A stretch of 20,978 nt of DNA from CAYZYO01 sp964482585 (lineage in GTDB: Bacteria > Bacillota > Syntrophomonadia > Syntrophomonadales > Syntrophomonadaceae), in assembly GCA_964482585.1 (NCBI GenBank), contig CAYZYO010000031.1, positions 1 through 20,978 on the forward strand. Direction: 5' to 3'. A program made the position numbers and the translations under genes. The notes under the pieces are model-generated. The model was not told the origin of the DNA. It did no database searches and saw only the letters and a program-made list of their open reading frames with translations. This document shows positions 14,334-20,861 of this stretch, in pieces; position 1 is the first letter of the stretch; every line of letters starts with the position of its first letter.

Positions 14334-14765
14334 CTAATTCCAGTTATCTAACTTTCTTTTCAGATAATCCTTATAACTTAATAACTCTGCACTTACTTTT
14401 AATAATAATCTTTCTATTTCCAGTTTAGAAAGAGTTATGCTTTCCGGATCAAGTATTTCAACTCTTCTAAATTCTTCTTTCATAGTAAATCTCACTGCAT
14501 CTTCTAGCGAATCAGCAGAAAGACATATGGTGATTGGAGCATAAGCACTAATATTATTGGTAATTTCATCACAAATGGTATATACTTCTTGACTCACATC
14601 TATATCTTCTATTTCTATTCCTTGCATAGGAACATTACGAATTAAGGATACTTTATGCTCTCTTATCTGTTCTGCCAATTCTACACAATTCTTTCCCCGG
14701 AATAGTTTATTAGATTTGCCCCTGCCCACAAAATCAAACCGGACCCGCATTCTAATTTTAGTCAA
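14334..14765 (-). CDS. unknown soluble protein
   Basis: I do not recognise this 143-aa protein. It has no signal or membrane segment and is rich in charged residues. The N-terminus RMRVRFDFVGRGKSNKLFRGKN looks basic, the middle acidic and the C-terminal 40 residues helical (LSKLEIERLLLKVSAELLSYKDYLKRKL). The start is TTG at 14765 behind GGAGGAAGAGGGAA; ATG at 14750 is an alternative. A sigma-A-like promoter lies upstream (14899-14927) and a terminator downstream (14222-14247), so it may be transcribed alone. Confidence 0.65.
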   Translation of the reverse strand: MTKIRMRVRFDFVGRGKSNKLFRGKNCVELAEQIREHKVSLIRNVPMQGIEIEDIDVSQEVYTICDEITNNISAYAPITICLSADSLEDAVRFTMKEEFRRVEILDPESITLSKLEIERLLLKVSAELLSYKDYLKRKLDNWN

Positions 14766-14898
14766 TTCCCTCTTCCTCCATTCCTAAAATAACTAATAAC
14801 TGAGGCTGCTGCAATGTATAAACCTGAGCAAATTTAGTTTTTAACTAACTAGCCATAATATCTTTTGTTAAATGATAAAAACCTAAAACCATATCCTG

Positions 14899-14927
14899 AA
14901 TAGAATAATCCAGAGACCGCTTGTCAA
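14899..14927 (-). promoter_or_regulatory. sigma-A-like promoter
   Basis: On the minus strand TTGACA (14927-14922) and TCTATT (14904-14899) are separated by 17 bases. The -35 is perfect, the -10 matches four of six positions. It would start a transcript with a leader of about 130 bases for the unknown gene beginning at 14765. Confidence 0.5.
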
Positions 14928-15082
14928 GGATCTGAGTTTATTTCATACTGTAATAGCTGGTATTCTCGCAGCTGATACCATCCCCACCAGCATACCTGAA
15001 CTGCGTATTGCAGTTTATTCCAGGTATTTTATAGAATATATAATTGACCTAATCCATTATGAGGTCTTATGGTAGCTGTCAT
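14924..15082 (-). other. short interrupted frame and hairpins in the gap after the pseudouridine synthase
   Basis: This is most of a 320-bp gap. An ATG at 15082, seven bases after GGGGG at the end of the preceding gene, opens a 17-codon frame (MTATIRPHNGLGQLYIL) ending in TAA at 15029. The same frame then stays open for 34 codons to TGA at 14924, with a Trp-rich stretch (CWWGWYQLREYQ). The second part overlaps a hairpin (ATACCTG-AACTGC, 14992-15004, with GCAGTT at 15010-15015 and CAGGTAT at 15021-15027). It may be a decayed small gene or a structured 3' region; no homolog is recognised. Confidence 0.3.
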
Positions 15083-15085
15083 CTC

Positions 15086-15820
15086 TTAACCCCCAATACT
15101 TTTTATTGTCTGTTTTGCGGCATCTTTTAACTTGGTTACCTCTTGAGGGGTTAAATATCTAAACTTTCCATTAGCAACCCCTTTCAGGGTTAAAAAGGAG
15201 AATGCTGTTCTTTTCAGGCTTAATACTGGATGTCCAACTGCTATACACATCCTTTTCACCTGCCTTTTGCGCCCTTCATGGATATCAATTTCAAGTAAAG
15301 TTTTATCTTTTTCTTCCTTTAGAATACAGACTTTAGCAGGAGCAGTTTTACCATCATCAAGGAGTACACCTTCTTTAAGTGTTATCAGGCTTCTGGGAGT
15401 TAAGTTCCCCTTAACCCAGGCTTCATATTTTTTACTTATTTCATATCGGGGATGAATCATTAAATTAGTAAATTCACCATCATTAGTTAATATTAGCAGA
15501 CCACTGGTATCTAAATCCAGCCTTCCAACTGGATATATCCTTACACTTATATCTTTTACCAGATCTATTACTGTAGGCCGCCCTTGAGGATCATAAACAC
15601 TGCTTATATATCCCTGAGGTTTGTTTAGAAGCAGGTAAATACTGTCTTGTTTACTAACCATCAGACCATCAAACTTTATTAGATCTCTATCCGGGGCTAT
15701 TTTGTACCCTTTTTCGAGGATAGTAGTTCCATTAACCGTAACCCGGCCATTAGTAATGAATTTTTCTGCCTGCCTTCTTGAGCCAACACCTGCATAAGCT
15801 AAAAATTTTGCCAGTCTCAA
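15086..15820 (-). CDS. rRNA pseudouridine synthase, RsuA/RluB family
   Basis: This 244-aa enzyme isomerises a uridine in rRNA. It has an N-terminal S4 RNA-binding domain (about 1-60: RLAKFLAYAGVGSRRQAEK, GRVTVNG) and the catalytic domain with LLLNKPQGYISS, GRLDLDTSGLLILTNDG (99-115; catalytic Asp102), and HEGRKRQVKRM. The start was set at TTG 15820, which gives the family N-terminus MRLxKFL and has AGGA nine bases upstream; GTG 15853 or ATG 15829 would add 11 or 3 residues. RluB (23S) and RsuA (16S) cannot be told apart with certainty; the general pattern fits RluB. Confidence 0.9.
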   Translation of the reverse strand: MRLAKFLAYAGVGSRRQAEKFITNGRVTVNGTTILEKGYKIAPDRDLIKFDGLMVSKQDSIYLLLNKPQGYISSVYDPQGRPTVIDLVKDISVRIYPVGRLDLDTSGLLILTNDGEFTNLMIHPRYEISKKYEAWVKGNLTPRSLITLKEGVLLDDGKTAPAKVCILKEEKDKTLLEIDIHEGRKRQVKRMCIAVGHPVLSLKRTAFSFLTLKGVANGKFRYLTPQEVTKLKDAAKQTIKSIGG

Positions 15821-15928
15821 ATTTATCATTCCTAATGTGAAGCTATTAAGCACTTTTTCTATAAGGTATTTCTAGATATTTAGCCTTTATCCTGTTTATT
15901 TTTAAAGATTTATATATTTTATATACTT

Positions 15929-16143
15929 AATATGAAAATAAAGGCTTAATGCAATCATCTTACCGGACAGAACCGTAGGGCGACTTCAGTCGTCGCCGCC
16001 CTTTTACCCTGAATTCCGCTGGCCGGCGGCTGAAGTCGCCTCTAAATCTGCGTGAATCTGTGGTTAATTAAGTAAGAATCTTGCATAATTTTTTAATCAA
16101 TTTAGTCAACCACAGATTCGCACTGATTTTTCACAGATAAACC
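15929..16143. repeat. second copy of the composite intergenic element
   Basis: This part of a 487-bp gene-free stretch (15854-16341) repeats the modules of the 10307-10631 element in the same order: GAAAATAAAGGCTTAATGCA, CCGGACAGAACCGTAG (15963-15978), the GACTTCAGTC palindrome (15981-15990) with an inverted second copy (GGCTGAAGTCGCC, 16028-16040), and CTGCGTGAATCTGTGGTT (16048-16065). The last motif returns inverted (AACCACAGATTC at 16108-16119), giving a 12-bp perfect inverted repeat. No clear right inverted end was found, so the copy may be truncated. Nothing else is visible in the stretch to 16295. Confidence 0.7.
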
Positions 16144-16289
16144 CAGATTTTCTATGTTGTTTCTGTAAGCTCCGCTCACTATCTTAGCGCAGTTATCCAG
16201 AAACCACTGCTTTGTTATTATCTGTAACCTAAACTACCTGTATACGCTATTTAATACCACTTCCTTAGCTTAACAATTTTCTGTTTTGA

Positions 16290-16313
16290 ATAAAAGCACC
16301 CCCTGAGGGGTGC
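16290..16313 (-). terminator. rho-independent terminator after the 44-aa gene
   Basis: GCACCCC (16296-16302) pairs with GGGGTGC (16307-16313) around a 4-base loop; on the minus strand it runs into TTTTATTC. It lies about 28 bases after the stop of the small gene at 16342-16476 and supports that this gene is real and transcribed alone. Confidence 0.85.
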
Positions 16314-16341
16314 ATAAGGGTATATTTTAGCTTTTGCTTTT

Positions 16342-16476
16342 TTACTGGTTTTCTTGTTTTCTTTTTCTTTTTTTGGGTGAACCAACCATTTCATCTTTTT
16401 GATTTTGCATTCGCTGAGCCCCATCATTAAAAACTTGATCCGGCTTAGTTTTATTTCCACTTTTCTTTTTGCCCAT
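16342..16476 (-). CDS. small basic Lys-rich protein, 44 aa
   Basis: This 44-codon frame starts at ATG 16476 six bases after a perfect AAGGAGGG (16490-16483) and ends at TAA 16342. TATAAT lies just upstream of the ribosome binding site, with TTGGAT 16 bases before it, and a strong terminator follows. The product begins MGKKKSGNKTKPDQ, has a Gln/Asn-rich middle (QRMQNQKDE) and ends in KKRKRKQENQ; there is no Cys or membrane segment. Size, charge and composition recall the minor small acid-soluble spore proteins, but I cannot match it to one. It could instead be a small nucleic-acid-binding protein. The longer overlapping frame 16251-16460 has no ribosome binding site. Confidence 0.7.
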   Translation of the reverse strand: MGKKKSGNKTKPDQVFNDGAQRMQNQKDEMVGSPKKRKRKQENQ

Positions 16477-16617
16477 TATCTTCCCTCCTTGATTTTATTT
16501 ATTATATAGCTTTTCCGTATTAATCCAATTTATTAACCCAATACATGGAATTAGTTACTTTATTATTCAAAAGGGCGCAAACTCTATCAACTATAAAAAC
16601 CCTAATTTTTACATCTT

Positions 16618-16720
16618 AGAGGAGAATTTAGCCTCCGGCTAGCCAGATAATAACGGTGTTTAAGGAAGACTGAATTTTCTCCTATGGGGGGGACTTCTTC
16701 TACTAGACTAACCAACTATT
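16618..16720 (+). repeat. composite palindrome plus CCAACT repeat, degenerate copy
   Basis: AGAGGAGAATTTAGCCTCCGGCTAGCCAGATAATAAC-like sequence, then a second half ending GGGGGGGACTTCTTC and a short ACCAACTATT, aligns with the copies at 19431 and 20862 (shared CTCCGGCTAGCCA and the following AATAAC). It lies in the 405-bp space between the 44-aa gene and folE. The rest of that space holds the small gene's promoter and, near folE, short inverted repeats such as CTACATTATTGTAG (16842-16855) of unknown role. Confidence 0.65.
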
Positions 16721-16881
16721 AATTATAAATATACTTTTCGTAGCGAAATCAATATTTAATTAATGGCGGGTGAATAATAAAAAGAACGCTTTTTTATTAA
16801 CCCATAATCGCACCATAATATCAATATCTGGTATTATTAAGCTACATTATTGTAGTTTTTATACTATTGGAGGGCTATTAT

Positions 16882-17454
16882 ATGAAAAAGGTCATAGATA
16901 AGACAAAAATTGAACAAGCAGTAAAATTAATTTTGGAAGCTATTGGGGAAGATCCTACAAGAGAGGGTTTAGTAGATACCCCAAAAAGAATAGCCAGCAT
17001 GTATCAAGAGATTTTTGCCGGCATGGATTATAACCCCACCGAACTGTTAAAGGTTTCATTCACTGAATATCATGATGAATTGGTTCTAGTTAAAGATATT
17101 CCTATTTACTCCATGTGTGAACACCACCTTCTTCCATTTTATGGTAAGGCTCACGTAGCCTATATTCCCCGGGGAGGAAAGGTGGTCGGAATTAGTAAAC
17201 TAGCCAGAGTAGCCGAAGTATATGCTCAACGTCCACAGTTACAAGAAAGGTTAACTTCTCAAATTGCTGATTGTATAAATGAAGCCTTGCATCCTTTTGG
17301 AGTCGCGGTAATTATCCAGGCTGAACATATGTGTATGACAATGCGTGGAATTAGAAAACCTGGCTCTTTAACTATAACTTCAGCAGTCAGGGGTTTGTTT
17401 GAAACTAAATCAGAAACTAGAGCAGAGCTCTTATCCCTTATTACTACCAGGTAA
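16882..17454 (+). CDS. folE: GTP cyclohydrolase I
   Basis: FolE converts GTP to 7,8-dihydroneopterin triphosphate, the first step of folate (and queuosine) synthesis. The 190-aa protein carries the zinc ligands Cys79 (MCEHHLLPF), His82 and Cys151 (EHMCMTMRG), plus DPTREGLVDTPKRIA, GISKLARVAEVYAQRPQLQERL and GSLTITSAVRG. The enzyme is the zinc-dependent FolE type. The ATG at 16882 has GGAGGG eight bases upstream; the in-frame TTG at 16867 lies over that ribosome binding site and is not used. It converges with fhs, also a folate-related gene; no other folate gene is adjacent. Confidence 0.96.
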   Translation: MKKVIDKTKIEQAVKLILEAIGEDPTREGLVDTPKRIASMYQEIFAGMDYNPTELLKVSFTEYHDELVLVKDIPIYSMCEHHLLPFYGKAHVAYIPRGGKVVGISKLARVAEVYAQRPQLQERLTSQIADCINEALHPFGVAVIIQAEHMCMTMRGIRKPGSLTITSAVRGLFETKSETRAELLSLITTR

Positions 17455-17473
17455 AAGATAACCACTTATTAGC

Positions 17474-17492
17474 GGTTTCAGTCTCCCCTACG
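17474..17492 (+). repeat. partial GACTnnAGTC repeat copy
   Basis: GGTTTCAGTCTCCCCTACGG resembles the right half of the 10401-10430 palindrome (GACTTCAGTCGCCTCTACGG) with a few changes. It begins a row of repeats after folE that ends in the CCAACTTT array at 17583-17652. Confidence 0.5.
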
Positions 17493-17518
17493 GTTGAACA
17501 ATAGTTAAGCAATAGTTT

Positions 17519-17550
17519 AACGATGGTTTAACAATTGTTAAACCATCGTT
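17519..17550. repeat. 32-bp perfect palindrome after folE
   Basis: The 16 bases AACGATGGTTTAACAA are followed at once by their exact reverse complement. Just upstream lie degenerate direct copies of part of the arm (GAACAATAGTTAA, GCAATAGTTTAA), so the region 17492-17550 looks like a stepwise repeat with period near 12. It is 64 bases after the folE stop and may end its transcript, but only GTTTCC follows on the plus strand and no U tract. Confidence 0.9.
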
Positions 17551-17582
17551 TCCAATATTAACCACGACCCACCCCGTCTATC

Positions 17583-17652
17583 TTTCCAACTTTCCAACTT
17601 TCCAACTTTCCAACTTTCCACTTTCCAACTTTCCACTTTCCAACTTTCCAAC
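17583..17652 (+). repeat. period-8 tandem array TTTCCAAC, nine units
   Basis: Nine units in a row: four TTTCCAAC, one TTTCCAC, one TTTCCAAC, one TTTCCAC and two TTTCCAAC. Written as CCAACTTT it is the same period-8 CCAACTNN repeat seen at 1-40, 19502-19519 and 20928-20978. It ends at the first base of the fhs stop codon complement, so the fhs mRNA would carry a GUUGGAAA repeat as its 3' end. Confidence 0.95.
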
Positions 17653-19300
17653 TAAAAAAGCCCGGTAATTAACCCACTTTCATCAACATCCATATTCTCA
17701 GCGGCTGGAGTTTTACCTAATCCTGGCATAGTCATTATCGCTCCGGTTAATGCAACAATAAACCCTGCCCCGGCTGATAGTCTTATTTCCTTAATATTTA
17801 TGTGAAATCCGGTTGGCCTTCCTTTTAACTCTGCTCTGTCTGAAAGCGAATACTGGGTCTTGGCTATGCAAACCGGTAGACTACTATGTCCCATATTCTC
17901 AAGTTTAGCAATCATTAAATTTGCTTTATCACTGTATTCTACACCAGCTGCTCCATAGATCCGGGTAGCAATTATTTCTATTTTTTCTTTGATCGAAACA
18001 TCATTTTTATATAAGAGCTTAAATTTGCCTGGTTTATCTGCTGCAGCCANNNNNNNNNNTTACCCCCTTGGGCCCATACCCGTGAAACCGCAACTTCAGC
18101 ACCCAAAGCTCTGCACCTATCAACTATAAAATCGACCTCTTCCTGCCTGTCCGTTGGAAATTCATTTAAAGCTACAACAACCGGAACCCCAAATATTTTG
18201 ATATTTTCCAGCTGTTTTTCCAGATTGGCACTCCCCCTTTCCAGGGCCTCCATATTTAGATTGCCAAACTCGCTTTTTGGTACTCCACCATGGTTCTTTA
18301 AGGCTCTAATACTAGCCACCATCACTACTACATCAGGCTTTAGCCCGCTGTAACGACACTTGATATTAAAAAACTTCTCAGCCCCCAGGTCCGCACCAAA
18401 ACCTGCTTCAGTTATCATATATTCACCAAGCTTTAGTCCCATCCTGGTAGCAATAAGGCTATTACAACCGTGAGCAATATTCGCAAAAGGTCCACCATGG
18501 ATAAATGCCGGGGTATTCTCTAGCGTCTGTACTAGATTAGGCTTTATTGCATCTTTCATCAAGACGGTCATCGCCCCGGCTGCATTTAAGTCACCAGCTA
18601 TTATTGGTTTTCCATCATAGGTATACCCCACTACAATTCGTTGAAAGCGTTTCTTTAAATCCGTTAAATCAGCTGCCAGACACATAATAGCCATAAGCTC
18701 TGAGGCTACGCTTATGTCAAAACCCGACTCCCGGGGTACACCATTAGTTTTACCCCCTAGCCCAATAATTATATTTCTAAGGGCTCTTTCATTTAAATCC
18801 ATGACCCGGCGCAGCTCTACCTGCCGGGGATCTATATTAAGGTGATTTTCCTGGTATATACTATTATCCAGCATAGCTGCGAGAAGATTATGTGCAGTTG
18901 TAACTGCATGAATATCACCAGTAAAGTGTAAATTAATATCCTCCATAGGAACTACCTGGGAATACCCGCCACCTGCAGCTCCCCCTTTAATTCCAAAACT
19001 GGGGCCGAGTGACGGCTCACGAAGTCCTATTATAGCTTTTTTCCCCGCCTTATTTAAGGCCTGTCCAAGCCCTACAGTCGTAGTGGTTTTCCCTTCGCCT
19101 GCAGGAGTAGGGGTTATAGCAGTAACCAATACCAACTTTCCGGAAGGTTTATTTTGTATTCTATTAAAGACATCTAATGATACTTTTGCTTTATAGTTTC
19201 CATAAAGCTCAATATCATTTTCAGAAAGCCCAATACATTGGGCAATTTCTTTAATTGGCTTCATTCTTGCCATTTGCGCTATCTCTATATCACTTTTCAT
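17652..19300 (-). CDS. fhs: formate-tetrahydrofolate ligase, split by an assembly gap
   Basis: Fhs makes 10-formyl-tetrahydrofolate from formate, THF and ATP, a step of the Wood-Ljungdahl methyl branch and of purine synthesis. Signatures are TPTPAGEGKTTTTVGLGQAL (P-loop, residues 64-83), LREPSLGPSFGIKGGAAGGGYSQV, MEDINLHFTGD and HGGPFANIAHGCNS, and at the C-terminus AKTQYSLS, SAGAGFIVALTGAIMTMPGLGKTPAAE. A run of 10 N (18050-18059) breaks the frame after VWAQGG; the other frame resumes with AAADKPGKFKLLY and runs to the TAG at 17652-17654. The true missing length must be 2 modulo 3, and by family comparison about 30 bases. The gene is therefore probably intact. The ATG at 19300 follows TTGGAGGATAAT. 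Confidence 0.95.
18050..18059. other. assembly gap (10 N) inside fhs
   Basis: Ten undetermined bases. With this length the reading frame is lost, while both sides code for conserved parts of Fhs, so the length is a placeholder. Confidence 1.
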
Positions 19301-19430
19301 ATTATCCTCCAATAAAAAAAATCTTTCACATTATTTTAACTTATTAGTAAGTGCTTGTGAAACATTTCTACTTGATTTATTATTTTTAGTGTTTTGCATA
19401 ATCAAAAAATCGCCCTATCACTTTGAATTT

Positions 19431-19520
19431 CGTAGAGAAGACTTTAATCTCCGGCTGGCAAGAATAACTGCATTTAGGGGAGCCTAAAGTCTCCCGAATT
19501 TACCAACTGCCCAACTAAGC
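19431..19520 (+). repeat. composite palindrome plus CCAACTNN repeat
   Basis: GTAGAGAAGACTTTAATCTCCGGCTGGCA, then AATAACTGCATTTAGGGGAGCCTAAAGTCTCCC, then CCAACTGC and CCAACTAA. It shares layout and order with the copies at 16618 and 20862. It lies in the 248-bp gap between spmB and fhs, in which no gene is seen. Confidence 0.75.
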
Positions 19521-19548
19521 AAATCCAAAACCTCATTCTATATACACT

Positions 19549-20085
19549 TTACCTGAATAAGAGATTACAGATATACAATGAAGCAATAAAACCGGTTATA
19601 TCAGCAGTCAGGCCGGTTACGATGCTGTAGCGGTATTTTTTTATCCCTACTGCTCCAAAGTATACTGTTAATACAAAAAAGGTGGTATCGGTTGTTCCCT
19701 GCATTACAGAAGACAGTCTTCCAATAAATGAATCAGGACCATATATCCTCATTAGTTCTGTAGATAAACCTAAAACACCACTTCCTGACAGCGGGCGCAT
19801 TATTGCTAGTGGAAGAACTTCAGAAGGAGCTCCTATACGCGAGGTCAGGGGATTAAGGATTTGGGTAAGGTATTCCATTGCTCCAGAAGCCCGAAAAACA
19901 GAAATTGCTACCAGCATCCCTACCAGAAAAGGGATAATCTTTACGGCTGTTGTAAATCCTTCTTCGGCTCCTTCTACAAATGCCTCGTAAATAGGTACTT
20001 TTTTAATATATCCGTATATGGGCACTACTAGTAATAACAATGGAATAGCCCACTTGGAAATCAGGGTCAGCATATATAAAAGCAT
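19549..20085 (-). CDS. spmB: spore maturation protein B
   Basis: SpmB is a nucleoside-recognition (Gate) domain membrane protein which, with SpmA, is needed for spore core dehydration and heat resistance. The 178-aa protein has hydrophobic segments at about 4-24, 42-64, 125-147 and 155-176, and the family stretch AVKIIPFLVGMLVAISVFRASGAM followed by PLAIMRPLSGSG and MQGTTDTTFFVLTVYFG. The ATG at 20085 follows GGGGGAGGAAACGCTAGA, which includes the spmA stop, so the two are coupled. Length is normal. Confidence 0.93.
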   Translation of the reverse strand: MLLYMLTLISKWAIPLLLLVVPIYGYIKKVPIYEAFVEGAEEGFTTAVKIIPFLVGMLVAISVFRASGAMEYLTQILNPLTSRIGAPSEVLPLAIMRPLSGSGVLGLSTELMRIYGPDSFIGRLSSVMQGTTDTTFFVLTVYFGAVGIKKYRYSIVTGLTADITGFIASLYICNLLFR

Positions 20086-20086
20086 T

Positions 20087-20680
20087 CTAGCGTTTCCTCC
20101 CCCACCGGCTATGGCTGCGGAACCAATAATCTAAAGAAATCGCAATAATCATGGCTATTCCTGTAGCAAATATGCAAGGTCCTACAATCTCTGTTGGATT
20201 AGATGATTCAAAGGAAAGGCGTACCCCAATTATCGTTGCAGGAATGAGGGTAATACATGATGTATTTAAAGCCAAAAAAGTACACATAGCTTCAGAAGCT
20301 TCCTCAGATCCGACATTTAATTCTTGAAGTTCCTGCATAGCTTTCATCCCGAAAGGAGTAGCTGCATTACCAAGTCCAAGCATATTGGCACTAAGGTTTA
20401 ATATGATTGCTCCCATAGCAGAATGGTCAGGGGGGACACTAGGAAATAGTTTTACCATTAAAGGTTTTAGTAATCGGGCAATGCTTCTTACCAGGCCTCC
20501 TTGCTCAGCAATTTTCATTATGCCTAACCAAAGGGCCATAATACCTATTAAATCGAAACATATTTCTACCGCTCCTTTGGCAGCTCCCAAAGCAGCTTCA
20601 GTTACTATTTCAATATTGCCATTTAATGCTGCAACGATTATTCCTGAGGCTAAGAGTATAAGCCATATTAAATTAAGCAA
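20087..20680 (-). CDS. spmA: spore maturation protein A
   Basis: This 197-aa membrane protein is the partner of SpmB. The family parts are EICFDLIGIMALWLGIMKIAEQGG, PDHSAMGAIILNLSANMLGLGNAATPFGMKAM (the conserved NMLGLGNAATPFG) and FLALNTSCITLIPATIIGVR. Membrane segments lie at about 1-20, 42-58, 90-110, 133-150 and 165-185. The start is TTG at 20680 six bases after GGAGGG. It is the first gene of a two-gene unit, tightly followed by spmB; control by a mother-cell sigma factor is known for the Bacillus pair, but I see no clear matching promoter here. Confidence 0.93.
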   Translation of the reverse strand: MLNLIWLILLASGIIVAALNGNIEIVTEAALGAAKGAVEICFDLIGIMALWLGIMKIAEQGGLVRSIARLLKPLMVKLFPSVPPDHSAMGAIILNLSANMLGLGNAATPFGMKAMQELQELNVGSEEASEAMCTFLALNTSCITLIPATIIGVRLSFESSNPTEIVGPCIFATGIAMIIAISLDYWFRSHSRWGRKR

Positions 20681-20740
20681 AACTATCCCTCCGTGAGCTT
20701 AAAAGCTTTTTTAGAAAGGTATGATTTTGCTTAAATAAAT

Positions 20741-20770
20741 AGAACAGTTCGTATCTAAGCGAACTGTTCT
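20741..20770. terminator. hairpin with perfect 11-bp stem upstream of spmA
   Basis: AGAACAGTTCG (20741-20751) pairs perfectly with CGAACTGTTCT (20760-20770) around an 8-base loop. On the minus strand ATTTATTTAAG follows, a weak U-rich tail, so it could end a transcript from a gene beyond the window; alternatively it is a leader structure of spmA. Confidence 0.55.
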
Positions 20771-20861
20771 GCTTATTCCACAAATGGAAAACTAACACGA
20801 GCTTGAATTATTTAAGTAATTATACATATTCTCCTGCAAAAACTCTCATTCTTCTTGTATC

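Noticed and set aside
16251..16460. 69-codon minus-strand open frame over the 44-aa gene
   Set aside because: It has no ribosome binding site, starts inside the better supported small gene and runs through the terminator hairpin.
16501..16881. preQ1 or THF riboswitch upstream of folE
   Set aside because: No recognisable aptamer; the space is filled by a repeat copy and short AT-rich inverted repeats.
17583..17652. CRISPR array
   Set aside because: The units are 8 bases long with no spacers, and no cas gene is near.
17652..19300. fhs as a pseudogene
   Set aside because: The only break is at the run of N; both sides match conserved parts without other stops.
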